Assembly (NCBI RefSeq): GCF_015355625.1 | Contig: NZ_JACLAF010000004.1 | Span: forward strand, 62,001 to 126,000 | DNA from: Tamlana sp. I1 | GTDB lineage: Bacteria > Bacteroidota > Bacteroidia > Flavobacteriales > Flavobacteriaceae | DNA length: 64,000 nucleotides | Reading direction: 5' to 3' | Part shown: positions 17,776-25,825 of the stretch, piece after piece | Layout: each line of letters starts with the position of its first letter | Numbering within the stretch: the first letter of the stretch is position 1 | Position numbers and translations under genes: made by a program | The notes under the pieces: model-generated | Seen by the model: only the letters and a program-made list of their open reading frames with translations | Database searches by the model: none | What the model was told of the DNA's origin: nothing

Positions 17776-18369
17776 ATGTCAGATTCCTTTTTTGAAAGTA
17801 TTTATAACTATCCAAGTATTAAAAAAGAGGACTATGAAGTTATTATGGCCGCCCATACCAAAGTTGAGTTTTCAAAAAATGAAATCATACTTAATGAAGG
17901 TAAGATTAGCAACGAATATTTCCTAATTAAAAAAGGTTTGTTTCGTTCATTTGTTATCGGCTATAAAGGCAATGAGATTACCACCGATTTTTTTAGTCCT
18001 AATGATATTTTAATTGAAGTAGCTTCTTTATTTCTTCGTACACCTTCTAATGAATCTATACAAGCATTAACAGACTGTGAAGTTTATAAAATTAATTTCA
18101 GTGATTTTCAAAAGTTGTATAGTACTATAGAAGGATTTACAGAATGGGGTCGCAGCTGGATGTCTCAGCAGCTTTTTATGGCCAAACATCGCGCTGTTAA
18201 TATGCATACGCAAAGTGCATCTGAAAGATATTTGGAGTTAATGACTCAGAAACCACAAATAATCAAAGAAGTTCCCTTAAAATACATTGCTACTTATTTA
18301 GGGATTACTGATACTTCTTTAAGTAGAATTAGGAAAGAAATATTATCACAAACGGAGAACTTGCCATAA
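17776..18369 (+). CDS. Crp/Fnr-family regulator
   Basis: The 197-aa protein has an N-terminal cyclic-nucleotide-binding-type beta barrel (LNEGKISNEYFLIKKGLFR) and a C-terminal HTH (YIATYLGITDTSLSRIRKEI). This is the common Bacteroidota CRP-like type that lacks the canonical cAMP-binding arginine motif, so its ligand is unclear. It may act on nearby cargo genes. It starts 25 bases after the DUF1801 gene. Confidence 0.88.
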   Translation: MSDSFFESIYNYPSIKKEDYEVIMAAHTKVEFSKNEIILNEGKISNEYFLIKKGLFRSFVIGYKGNEITTDFFSPNDILIEVASLFLRTPSNESIQALTDCEVYKINFSDFQKLYSTIEGFTEWGRSWMSQQLFMAKHRAVNMHTQSASERYLELMTQKPQIIKEVPLKYIATYLGITDTSLSRIRKEILSQTENLP

Positions 18370-18433
18370 GACAAGAATTTATAACTTTCCTTTTTTCACC
18401 TTTGTAAGACTAACATTTTTAATTAGATAAAAG

Positions 18434-18817
18434 ATGAAAAAATTTAATCCTGTAGTGTGGTTCGAAATTTATGTAAATGACTTAGATAGAGCTGCAAAGT
18501 TTTACGAAAATATACTTCAAGTAACATTGGAAAATATGAGTGATCCAGCCAATGGGACTGTACAAATGAAATGTTTCCCTAGTGATATGGAAAATTATGG
18601 TGCAGCTGGTGCTTTGGTAAAAATGGAAGGGATAACTCCTTCTGTAAACGGAAGTCTCGTTTATTTTGGATGTGAGGATTGCCAAGTGTTGGAAGATAGA
18701 GCTATGGAAAATGGAGCTGAAATTATTCAAGCGAAAATGGGTATTGGAGAACATGGCTTTGTATCTATTGTTAAAGATACTGAAGGGAATTCTATTGGAT
18801 TTCATTCCTTAAAATAA
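18434..18817 (+). CDS. VOC-family (glyoxalase-like) protein
   Basis: The 127-aa protein begins FNPVVWFEIYVNDLDRAAKF, a VOC start, and ends with GEHGFVSIVKDTEGNSIGFHS. VOC proteins include dioxygenases, lyases and antibiotic-sequestering proteins. The metal ligands are incomplete to the eye, so enzyme class cannot be set. Confidence 0.85.
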   Translation: MKKFNPVVWFEIYVNDLDRAAKFYENILQVTLENMSDPANGTVQMKCFPSDMENYGAAGALVKMEGITPSVNGSLVYFGCEDCQVLEDRAMENGAEIIQAKMGIGEHGFVSIVKDTEGNSIGFHSLK

Positions 18818-18830
18818 GGATGAATATATT

Positions 18831-19226
18831 ATGGAAAGTATTGAACATATTAACTACATAAAAGCCCCTATTTCTAAAGTATATAATACACTTATTTCTG
18901 AAGACGGGTTAGGAAATATTTGGACCAAAAAACTCCAAGTAAAACCAGAAATTGGTTTTGTGAATGAGTTTGATTTTGGTGAGGGATATATTACGAAATT
19001 TAAGATTCTTGTACTTGTAAAAAACAGTAAAATAGTCTGGGAATGTATCGAATCTGATGAAGAATGGGTAGGGACTAAAGTATCATTTGAACTTACTGAA
19101 AAAGACAACAAAACAAAGGTTATCCTAAAGCACTTTAACTGGAGCGAACGAACCGACTTTTATCGTTGGTGTAACTACAACTGGGCAATGTTCTTATTTC
19201 GTTTAAAGAACTATTGCGAGTCTTAA
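18831..19226 (+). CDS. SRPBCC-family protein
   Basis: The 131-aa protein shows a START/SRPBCC fold: ESIEHINYIKAPISKVYNTL at the start and a C-terminal helix with WCNYNWAMFLFRLKNYCES. It probably binds a small hydrophobic ligand. It lies 13 bases after the VOC gene. Confidence 0.8.
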   Translation: MESIEHINYIKAPISKVYNTLISEDGLGNIWTKKLQVKPEIGFVNEFDFGEGYITKFKILVLVKNSKIVWECIESDEEWVGTKVSFELTEKDNKTKVILKHFNWSERTDFYRWCNYNWAMFLFRLKNYCES

Positions 19227-19236
19227 AAGTCTAATT

Positions 19237-19653
19237 ATGAATACAAAACAAATTTGGGCAAATCTAGGTGTAGAAAACATCGAGCGAACCAAAATTTTTT
19301 ATCAATCATTGGGCTTTCAGTTAAATGGAAGTCCATCAAATGAGTTGGTCAGTTTCTTTTTTGGACCTGATAATTTTGTGATTCATTTCTTCAAAAAAGA
19401 AAAGCTGGAATCGAGTTTGGAAGGTAAAACATCAGACCTGAGCAAAGGCAATGAAGTGATGTTTTCTTTATCAGTTGAAAACAAGGAAGAATACAACCAT
19501 TGGGTAACTGAAATAAAGAATGCTGGTGGTAAAATATTATTCGACTCGAACAAGGATAGAAAAGCTTTTTATGACAATAATGGCTTTTATGTTTGTGTTT
19601 TTACCGACCCAGATGGGCATAAGTTTAACCTATTGTATAATGAGAAAATGTAA
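19237..19653 (+). CDS. VOC-family (bleomycin-resistance/glyoxalase-like) protein
   Basis: The 138-aa protein has the pattern IWANLGVENIERTKIFYQSL and ends DPDGHKFNLLYNEKM, typical of VOC extradiol-dioxygenase-like proteins. It may detoxify or sequester a small molecule; no substrate can be named. It is in the same gene train as the previous SRPBCC. Confidence 0.85.
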   Translation: MNTKQIWANLGVENIERTKIFYQSLGFQLNGSPSNELVSFFFGPDNFVIHFFKKEKLESSLEGKTSDLSKGNEVMFSLSVENKEEYNHWVTEIKNAGGKILFDSNKDRKAFYDNNGFYVCVFTDPDGHKFNLLYNEKM

Positions 19654-19670
19654 TATTAAAAACGATAAAA

Positions 19671-20048
19671 ATGACTAGAATTATAGCTAGTCCCAATTGT
19701 GGGAATTCACCCAAAATGGAATTTTTAAAACAATTTAATATTGCTTTTGCCAAAGGAAATGTTGCCTTTTTAATTAAAAATGTAACAGAAGACATCGTTT
19801 GGAATATTATTGGCGACAAGAAAATTGAAGGAATAGAAGCATTTACGGAAGAATTAGAGAAAATACAATCTGTAAAAACTACTGAATTGATATTAGACCA
19901 AATCCTATCCCACGGCAAAGAAGGAGCGGCAAATGGTGTAATGACAATGGAAAACGGAAAGCAATATGCATTTTCTGATTTTTATCTGTTTCAGAGTGCT
20001 AAAGGAGAGAAATTAAAAGAAATAACATCATACTGCATAAAATTATAA
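19671..20048 (+). CDS. SnoaL/NTF2-like protein
   Basis: The 125-aa protein has an NTF2-like cone: LKQFNIAFAKGNVAFLIKNV, then EDIVWNIIGDKKIEGIEAF. NTF2-like proteins are small ligand-binding or enzymatic folds. No specific function is evident. It lies 17 bases after the VOC gene. Confidence 0.75.
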   Translation: MTRIIASPNCGNSPKMEFLKQFNIAFAKGNVAFLIKNVTEDIVWNIIGDKKIEGIEAFTEELEKIQSVKTTELILDQILSHGKEGAANGVMTMENGKQYAFSDFYLFQSAKGEKLKEITSYCIKL

Positions 20049-20050
20049 AG

Positions 20051-20506
20051 ATGAAAACTGTTTTTGACCCGAACATCAGACTACAGCTAATCAAACGAAT
20101 TGAACAAATCAATGCAGACAATAAAGCTCAATGGGGTAAAATGAATGTTTACCAAATGATAAAACATTTGAATAAATGGAATCAATGGGTGTTAGGTATT
20201 GATAACAATATACCTTATAAACAAGACTTTCTTGGTAAACTTATTGGAAAAATGGTCTTAAAGGCCAACACCAAAAACGACAAACCAATGGGTAAAGGTG
20301 CACCAGCAGGTTCAAGCTTTACCATCAAAGAGAAAAGTGGAGATTTTGAGAAGCAAAAACAAAAATTGTTTGATTTAACTGAGCATTACGGGCGCTTTAA
20401 CAACTCAGATTTTATTCACGGTTTTTTCGGTAAAATGACCAAAGAACAAATTGGAATTTTCGCTTTTAAGCATTATGATCATCATTTAAGACAGTTTGGA
20501 GTTTGA
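20051..20506 (+). CDS. DUF1569/DinB-like protein
   Basis: The 151-aa helical protein has the motifs WGKMNVYQMIKHLNKW and FGKMTKEQIGIFAFKHYDHH, which carry the histidines of the DinB/DUF1569 four-helix bundle. These proteins often bind a divalent metal; some are thiol transferases. It lies 2 bases after the SnoaL-like gene and overlaps nothing. Confidence 0.8.
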   Translation: MKTVFDPNIRLQLIKRIEQINADNKAQWGKMNVYQMIKHLNKWNQWVLGIDNNIPYKQDFLGKLIGKMVLKANTKNDKPMGKGAPAGSSFTIKEKSGDFEKQKQKLFDLTEHYGRFNNSDFIHGFFGKMTKEQIGIFAFKHYDHHLRQFGV

Positions 20507-20546
20507 CTTACATTCATTGTTTAGAAGTATAAATCGATTGAAGAAA

Positions 20547-20795
20547 ATGAAAGTGAATCCCCAGATTAATACTACCTCTACCGCTGTTGAGATTTTCAAA
20601 ACCAATGTCACGCATAATCAGTTAGCTAATAAAATAGTAGCTGACCTCAAGCAATTATATCCTGAGTATCGCATCAATTTTGATTTGGAAGATTGTGATA
20701 AGGTATTAAGGATTGTAAGCGATAATTCTATTCACATATCAAGAATCATAGATTATGGAAATAGCAATAATATTCAAATAGAACTTATCGATTAG
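20547..20795 (+). CDS. HMA-like small protein without the metal cysteines
   Basis: The 82-aa protein MKVNPQINTTSTAVEIFKTN... with YRINFDLEDCDKVLRIVSDN has the beta-alpha-beta-beta-alpha-beta outline of heavy-metal-associated domains, but the CxxC loop is replaced by NVTHNQ. It probably does not bind copper as HMA chaperones do. The ATG at 20547 is preferred over one at 20496, whose extra residues are unlike the family. Confidence 0.6.
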   Translation: MKVNPQINTTSTAVEIFKTNVTHNQLANKIVADLKQLYPEYRINFDLEDCDKVLRIVSDNSIHISRIIDYGNSNNIQIELID

Positions 20796-20887
20796 TAACA
20801 TAATATTAGGTCTACTAATATGTGTCTTTTTTTTGTTTAGCCTTTCTCAATTTCCTCACCTGCTTTTAGTAATTTAACCTAGAATTA

Positions 20888-20936
20888 TTTGCGCAACTAA
20901 ATAACTGCATTTATATTTGCAGTCAAATAACTGCGT
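20888..20936 (+). promoter_or_regulatory. Promoter with tandem ArsR-type operators, copy 2
   Basis: TTTG (20888-20891) and TATATTTG (20912-20919) are spaced 20 bases apart. Two palindrome-like elements start at 20893 (GCAACTAAATAACTGCAT) and 20919 (GCAGTCAAATAACTGCGT), again 26 bases apart. The core GCAGT-N6-ACTGC is a clear inverted repeat. The arrangement matches copy 1 base for base in spacing. Confidence 0.78.
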
Positions 20937-20937
20937 A

Positions 20938-21264
20938 ATGAAATTAAGAAGAGATGTTTTTCAAGCCATAGCCGACCCAACTAGACGAACAATCATCACA
21001 TTGGTCGCGGCTAGTGCTATGACACCAAGTGCTATTGCCGAAAACTTTGACTATTCGAGACAAACAATTTCCAAACACATTCAAATTCTTACCGAATGTG
21101 AGTTGTTGAAACAGGAACAAAAGGGAAGAGAAATATACTATGAGCTTAACCCTAACGGAATGAAACAAATAGCTGATTTTATAGAGCCTTTTAGAAAAAT
21201 GTGGGACGACCGATTTAATTCATTGGAAGCAATTATGAAGCAGCATCAATCAAATAATACATAA
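20938..21264 (+). CDS. ArsR/SmtB-family winged-helix regulator (copy 2)
   Basis: The 108-aa protein [20 protein letters not shown] is a close paralogue of the regulator at 14797, with the recognition helix [19 protein letters not shown] and wing [12 protein letters not shown]. It should repress its own operon through the two operators upstream. The ATG at 20938 is chosen because a TTG at 20917 lies inside the -7 box. No metal-sensing cysteines are seen. Confidence 0.9.
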   Translation: MKLRRDVFQAIADPTRRTIITLVAASAMTPSAIAENFDYSRQTISKHIQILTECELLKQEQKGREIYYELNPNGMKQIADFIEPFRKMWDDRFNSLEAIMKQHQSNNT

Positions 21265-21268
21265 ACTT

Positions 21269-21733
21269 ATGGACCAAAAAACAAAAATCAATGCCCTAGA
21301 AGGTAAGCAAGAACTAACTATCACGAGAGAATTTGACCTTCCAGTTGAACTTGTTTACAAAGCCTATACCGAAGCAGAATTTGTAGCACAATGGATGGGA
21401 ACAAAAGTGATAAAGCTTGAAAATAGAAATCACGGGGGCTACCAATTCGAGACTTCACACGAAGGCAATGTAATGTTTAAGGCAAACGGAACAATTCACA
21501 AAATCGTACCAAATCAAGAGATAGTAAGAACTTTTGAAATGGAAAATATGCCGATAGGTGTACAATTGGAGTTCTTGAATTTTGAAAAAGTTACAGAAAA
21601 CAAAAGCAAGTTAACCATTCAGGTTATTTATAAATCTGAAGCACATCGTGCTGAGCAGTTAAAACTACCTTTTGCTTATGGCTTAAATATGGCTCACGAT
21701 AAACTACAGGAAATTTTCAATAATCTAAAATAA
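21269..21733 (+). CDS. SRPBCC/AHSA1-type protein
   Basis: The 154-aa protein carries LTITREFDLPVELVYKAYTE followed by FVAQWMGTK, and GTIHKIVPNQEIVRTFEME. It is the AHSA1 partner of the second ArsR gene, 4 bases downstream of it. Ligand unknown. Confidence 0.87.
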   Translation: MDQKTKINALEGKQELTITREFDLPVELVYKAYTEAEFVAQWMGTKVIKLENRNHGGYQFETSHEGNVMFKANGTIHKIVPNQEIVRTFEMENMPIGVQLEFLNFEKVTENKSKLTIQVIYKSEAHRAEQLKLPFAYGLNMAHDKLQEIFNNLK

Positions 21734-21737
21734 AAAA

Positions 21738-22271
21738 ATGCGAAAGATATCACTTTTTATAGCCTCCAGTTTAGACGGCTATATCGCAAAACCTAATGAC
21801 GACCTTAGTTTTTTAAAACTTGTTGAAAAGGAAAGTGAAGACTATGGTTATGAAGAATTTATAGAAACCATTGATACTTTGATTATTGGTAGAAAAACCT
21901 ATGATTATGTGCTTAAAGAAATTGGTTCATCTCATTATGACAATGGACAAAGAGATGTTTATGTCATTACAAGAACTCCAAGACCCAAGGTTGGGAGAAC
22001 AACTTTTTACACGGGTAACTTGACTGATTTAGTCAAACGATTAAAATCTGAAAACGGAAAAAATATTTATTGTGATGGTGGTGCAGAAGTAATTAATGAA
22101 CTACTAAAAAGCGACTTGATTGATGAGTTTATTATTTCGGTCGTTCCTGTTTTATTAGGAAATGGAACAAGATTATTTAAAGATGGACGTCCTGAGCAAC
22201 TACTAGAATTTGTGAAAGTAAAAGTATTTGAAACTGGTTTAACTCAACTGAATTATAAAAGAAAAGAATAA
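21738..22271 (+). CDS. Dihydrofolate-reductase-fold (RibD C-terminal-like) protein
   Basis: The 177-aa protein begins MRKISLFIASSLDGYIAKPN and has IDTLIIGRKTYDYV and IYCDGGAEVINELLK, the NADPH-binding pattern of the RibD_C/YyaP family. It is probably a pyridine-nucleotide-dependent reductase of unknown substrate rather than true folate DHFR. It lies 4 bases after the SRPBCC gene. Confidence 0.87.
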   Translation: MRKISLFIASSLDGYIAKPNDDLSFLKLVEKESEDYGYEEFIETIDTLIIGRKTYDYVLKEIGSSHYDNGQRDVYVITRTPRPKVGRTTFYTGNLTDLVKRLKSENGKNIYCDGGAEVINELLKSDLIDEFIISVVPVLLGNGTRLFKDGRPEQLLEFVKVKVFETGLTQLNYKRKE

Positions 22272-22272
22272 T

Positions 22273-22650
22273 ATGAAAAAAAGAGATAAAATCATTTATT
22301 GGATAGCCACAGTTTGGCTTTCCTTAGGAATGTTATCAACAGGAATTGTACAATTGTTACAATTAGAAGAAAACATTCAAAGTATGGAACTACTAGGATA
22401 TCCTATGTATTTGTTAAGTATTCTAGGTGTATGGAAAATTCTAGGAGTTATAGCAATACTCCTTCCGAAATTTTCACTATTAAAGGAATGGGCTTATGCA
22501 GGATTTTTCTTTGTAATGTCAGGAGCTATTGTTTCACATTTAGCAGTTGGAGATGAAACGGTAACACTTTTTGGGCCTACCTTACTTTTGGTTCTTACAA
22601 TTGTATCTTGGTATTTTAGACCAGCAAGTAGAAAATTAGAAAAACTATAA
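22273..22650 (+). CDS. DoxX-like small membrane protein (copy 2)
   Basis: The 125-aa protein has four TM segments and the same motif order as the DoxX-like protein at 16122 (LLGYPMYLLSILGVWKILGV, KEWAYAGFFF). It starts 1 base after the reductase stop. That both ArsR operons contain an AHSA1 protein and this protein suggests a conserved functional unit. Confidence 0.83.
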   Translation: MKKRDKIIYWIATVWLSLGMLSTGIVQLLQLEENIQSMELLGYPMYLLSILGVWKILGVIAILLPKFSLLKEWAYAGFFFVMSGAIVSHLAVGDETVTLFGPTLLLVLTIVSWYFRPASRKLEKL

Positions 22651-22652
22651 AT

Positions 22653-23009
22653 ATGGCAGATTTAAAACCTAAAACAGTTGATGAGTTTATTGATATTTCA
22701 CCACAAGAATCTCAAGAAGTAATGATTAAGCTGAAAAAGCTAATTGAAGCTACTGAACCAAATGCAGAAAGTGGTATTAGTTGGAATGTGCCCATCTATA
22801 AATACAACGGAATTCTTGCTGGATTTTCCTTGGCTAAAAAACACGTCAGTTTTGGCATAGATTCATTAACCGAAGAGATGCGTAAAATATTGGAAGAAAA
22901 GGGATATAAAACAGGAAAGAAAACCATTCAAATAAAGTTTGACCAAATTATTCCTTCAGAAGAACTGATAAGCTTGGTAAAAGAGCAAGCTAAATTAAAC
23001 GAAATTTAA
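22653..23009 (+). CDS. DUF1801-type protein
   Basis: The 118-aa protein has TVDEFIDISPQESQEVMIKL and SGISWNVPIYKYNGILAGF, followed by HVSFGIDS, as in DUF1801. The function is unknown. It is 2 bases after the DoxX gene and directly abuts the next gene. Confidence 0.82.
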   Translation: MADLKPKTVDEFIDISPQESQEVMIKLKKLIEATEPNAESGISWNVPIYKYNGILAGFSLAKKHVSFGIDSLTEEMRKILEEKGYKTGKKTIQIKFDQIIPSEELISLVKEQAKLNEI

Positions 23010-23588
23010 ATGGAAAAAGTTGACCAATATATCGAAAAGATAAAAAATTGGAAAGAAGAAACCATTCTCCTGAGAGAAATCTGTTTAGAATGTGGCCTCG
23101 AAGAAGATTTTAAATGGATGCATCCATGCTATACATTTCAAGGTAAAAACATTGTACTTATTCACGGATTTAAAGAGTATTGTGCCTTGTTATTTCATAA
23201 AGGAGCATTACTGAACGATACTAACAACCTTTTAATTCAACAAACCGAAAACGTCCAGTCAGCACGTCAAATTCGATTCATAAACGAACAGGAGATTATT
23301 GACTTAAAAGCAGTTATCAAAGCTTATGTTTTTGAAGCCATAGAGGTCGAAAAGGCAGGATTGGAAGTAAAAATGAAAAAGACTTCTGAGTATGAAATTC
23401 CTCATGAACTTGAAGAAACATTTAAAAACAATCCCGAATTAGAGATAGCATTTTTTAACTTAACCGCAGGGAGACAAAAAGGGTATTTACTCTATTTCTC
23501 ACAAGCCAAGCAATCTAAAACACGAATATTAAGAATTGATAAAGCAAAACCGAAAATTTTTGAGGGAAAAGGACATAACGAAATATAA
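23010..23588 (+). CDS. YdeI/OmpD-associated family protein
   Basis: The 192-aa protein has an N-terminal DUF1801-like half (EDFKWMHPCYTFQGKNIVLI) and a C-terminal YdeI signature (NNPELEIAFFNLTAGRQKGY, then SKTRILRIDKAKPKI). YdeI-type proteins have been linked to bacteriocin or peptide resistance in enterics; here the role is unproven. It ends the second ArsR operon. Confidence 0.85.
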   Translation: MEKVDQYIEKIKNWKEETILLREICLECGLEEDFKWMHPCYTFQGKNIVLIHGFKEYCALLFHKGALLNDTNNLLIQQTENVQSARQIRFINEQEIIDLKAVIKAYVFEAIEVEKAGLEVKMKKTSEYEIPHELEETFKNNPELEIAFFNLTAGRQKGYLLYFSQAKQSKTRILRIDKAKPKIFEGKGHNEI

Positions 23589-23878
23589 AATGCTAATTCT
23601 CATGCACATGCACATTGGTTGTTAGAAAAAAAACAGCCACTATCTGCTTCGGAAATTTAACAATACTATGGAAACCGTATAAGAAGTAGAATGCGAAAAC
23701 TATTTAATTTAATCCCTTTATAACAATACTTCAAAAGACAAACGCAGGTAATTTAATCCTATAAATTAATGTATTTTTTCTATCAATAAGTACACATCAC
23801 CTTATTTTAACCATCATAACTTTTAGGTGTTAGGACTTTATTTAAATAATTAACATATATTTGTTCATGTTAAATAAG
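23589..23878 (+). pseudogene. Gene-free stretch holding a decayed DnaC-like AAA ATPase tail
   Basis: Bases 23640-23723 translate to LSASEI-stop-QYYGNRIRSRMRKLFNLI, which closely resembles the C-terminal part of the intact AAA protein encoded at 47260-47922 (ELEERYGKRVRSRMREVFNL). There is an internal stop and nothing of the Walker motifs remains. This is a remnant of a related tra-region gene at the junction between two cargo blocks. The rest of the stretch up to the AbiE promoter shows no gene. Confidence 0.6.
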
Positions 23879-23914
23879 TGTTCACGAATAATGAACATTT
23901 TTAAATAATGAACA
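23856..23914 (+). promoter_or_regulatory. AbiE promoter with symmetric four-half-site operator
   Basis: A -7 box TATATTTG lies at 23856-23863. TGTTCA occurs at 23862-23867 and 23879-23884, and its complement TGAACA at 23892-23897 and 23909-23914. All four are placed symmetrically around 23888. The operator overlaps the promoter and start region. AbiEi antitoxins are known to repress their own promoter through inverted repeats, so this is the likely binding site. Confidence 0.72.
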
Positions 23915-23929
23915 TAGAAAGGAAATACA

Positions 23930-24937
23930 ATGAAAGAAATAGAGATACTAAATAAAGCAATTCATAATTTAGAAAAGGATATTCCAATAACATGGAATTG
24001 GGAGCCTGTGAATGATAATAAAGACATAGGCGTTGATGGAAAATTAAACCTCACAATTAACAATCAAAAAATCACAATGCTGGTTGAAGTTAAAAAAGAT
24101 GTTAAAAACCATCAATTGTTTAATATCATAGATTATAATAATAGATTCAAAAACTTCTTATTAGTAGCAGAAAAACTATATCCGAAAGTAAAGAAAGAAC
24201 TTCGAGAAAATCAAGTAAATTATTTAGAAGAAAATGGAAATGTGTACATCAATAAAGACGGTTTTTTTATTTTTATAGATACTCATAAAACAACAAAAAC
24301 TCAAAAAGAAAAAGGAAATAGAGCATTTACCAAAACAGGGCTAAAAGTAATATTTCATTTCATATTAGATCCTCAATTAATCAACCAAACACAACGAGAG
24401 ATAGTAGAAATAACCAAGGTAGCATTAGGTAATATTCCTTTAATCATAAATGGGTTATTGGAAACCAACCTCATCTTAAAATTAAACAAAAAAGAATATA
24501 TAATAAATGATAATGAAGAGCTGATGCATAAGTGGATGACAGATTTTGAGCAAACGTTAAAACCTACGCTTTTTAAACAACGCTTTAGATTTCAAAACAA
24601 GAACCAAGATTGGAGAACGTTACAATTCAAAACCGATAAAACAGTTTGGGGTGGCGAACCAGCTGGAGATATCATAACTGATCATCTAAGACCAGAAAAA
24701 TTCACCATTTACACAAAAGAAACTACAAAAGATTTGATGTTGCAATACAAATTATTACCTGACGATAATGGAGATATCTGGGCCTATGATATGTTTTGGG
24801 CTGCAAATTTTAATAAAAATAATAACAACACAGCACCAAAACAATTGGTTTATATAGATTTAATGAATACTGATGATAAAAGGTGTAAAGAAACTGCAAA
24901 ACTAATTTTTGATGAACACATCCAACCAAACATATAA
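23930..24937 (+). CDS. AbiEi-family antitoxin/transcriptional repressor
   Basis: The 335-aa protein has an N-terminal nuclease-fold-like half (WNWEPVNDNKDIGVDGKLNL, then MLVEVKKDV). It then carries the Bacteroidota AbiEi segment NRAFTKTGLKVIFHFILDP, a winged helix (VALGNIPLIINGL) and WGGEPAGDIITDHLRPEKF. AbiEi proteins neutralise the AbiEii toxin and repress the operon. The stop overlaps the toxin start by 26 bases, so the two are coupled. Confidence 0.82.
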   Translation: MKEIEILNKAIHNLEKDIPITWNWEPVNDNKDIGVDGKLNLTINNQKITMLVEVKKDVKNHQLFNIIDYNNRFKNFLLVAEKLYPKVKKELRENQVNYLEENGNVYINKDGFFIFIDTHKTTKTQKEKGNRAFTKTGLKVIFHFILDPQLINQTQREIVEITKVALGNIPLIINGLLETNLILKLNKKEYIINDNEELMHKWMTDFEQTLKPTLFKQRFRFQNKNQDWRTLQFKTDKTVWGGEPAGDIITDHLRPEKFTIYTKETTKDLMLQYKLLPDDNGDIWAYDMFWAANFNKNNNNTAPKQLVYIDLMNTDDKRCKETAKLIFDEHIQPNI

Positions 24938-25748
24938 AGAACTCGCTATCCCTTACTTCAAAGAAGTTTTTGATTGTATTGATGAGGTCATGATAAAACT
25001 AAAAGTGCCTTATTATCTCATTGGAGCAAGTGCCATAGCCTTAGAATTATTAAAAGACGGAATTAAACCTAGCAGAGGTACAAAAGATATTGACTTTGCA
25101 ATTATGATTTCTTCTATTCAAGAATTTGAAACCATAGTTGAAGAGCTTAGCAATTACGGATTTAATAAAGTAGAGGCTCCATGGACAATGTATCACGATA
25201 AATTTAATATTGTTATAGATCTATTACCATTTGGAGAAATTGAAGAAAAATTCACAGTAAACTTCAATGAGCGCTATACCGATTTGCATGTTTTAGGTTT
25301 TAGCGAAGTATTACAACTTCCGGAAACTGTTCAAATAGAAGAAAAATCAATACAAATTCCTTCCTTACCAGGAATGGTCATTTTAAAGCTAATCGCTTGG
25401 AGCGATAGGCCTGAAGAACGTGATAGTAATTTGTATGATATTTTAAGAATTATAGAACACTATTTCAATTTGAATTTTAATGAAATAGTAGAGCATCATA
25501 ACGATACTTTTCCAGAAGAAGGAGATTTAGACCAACTCAAAATTGCAGCAAGGGTATTAGGTAGAAACGCAAGTACGTTTTTAAATGTTTCTGAAGCAAT
25601 CAATGAAAGAATTCTAACAACGATAAATGCCAATGTTGCTAATGTTGAAAATTCAGCAATAGCTAAACAATGGATTCGAAATAAAGATTGGGATTTAGAA
25701 TATGCTGTTGAGATTTTGGAAGAGTTAAAAAAAGGGTTGTTGGAATAA
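24912..25748 (+). CDS. AbiEii-family nucleotidyltransferase toxin
   Basis: The 278-aa protein has a polymerase-beta-type core: GASAIALEL near residues 38-46, then RGTKDIDFAI with the metal aspartates D59 and D61. A third acidic region is IVIDLLPFGE. AbiEii toxins are nucleotidyltransferases that act as the abortive-infection arm. A TTG one codon upstream was rejected in favour of the ATG at 24912. The gene overlaps its antitoxin gene. Confidence 0.82.
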   Translation: MNTSNQTYKELAIPYFKEVFDCIDEVMIKLKVPYYLIGASAIALELLKDGIKPSRGTKDIDFAIMISSIQEFETIVEELSNYGFNKVEAPWTMYHDKFNIVIDLLPFGEIEEKFTVNFNERYTDLHVLGFSEVLQLPETVQIEEKSIQIPSLPGMVILKLIAWSDRPEERDSNLYDILRIIEHYFNLNFNEIVEHHNDTFPEEGDLDQLKIAARVLGRNASTFLNVSEAINERILTTINANVANVENSAIAKQWIRNKDWDLEYAVEILEELKKGLLE

Positions 25749-25825
25749 ATAAAGATAATATCGATGCCTTTTGTGTAGATATTTTCTAAAAACATTGATT
25801 TAATTAGATGGCTGTTTCTGGGCAA

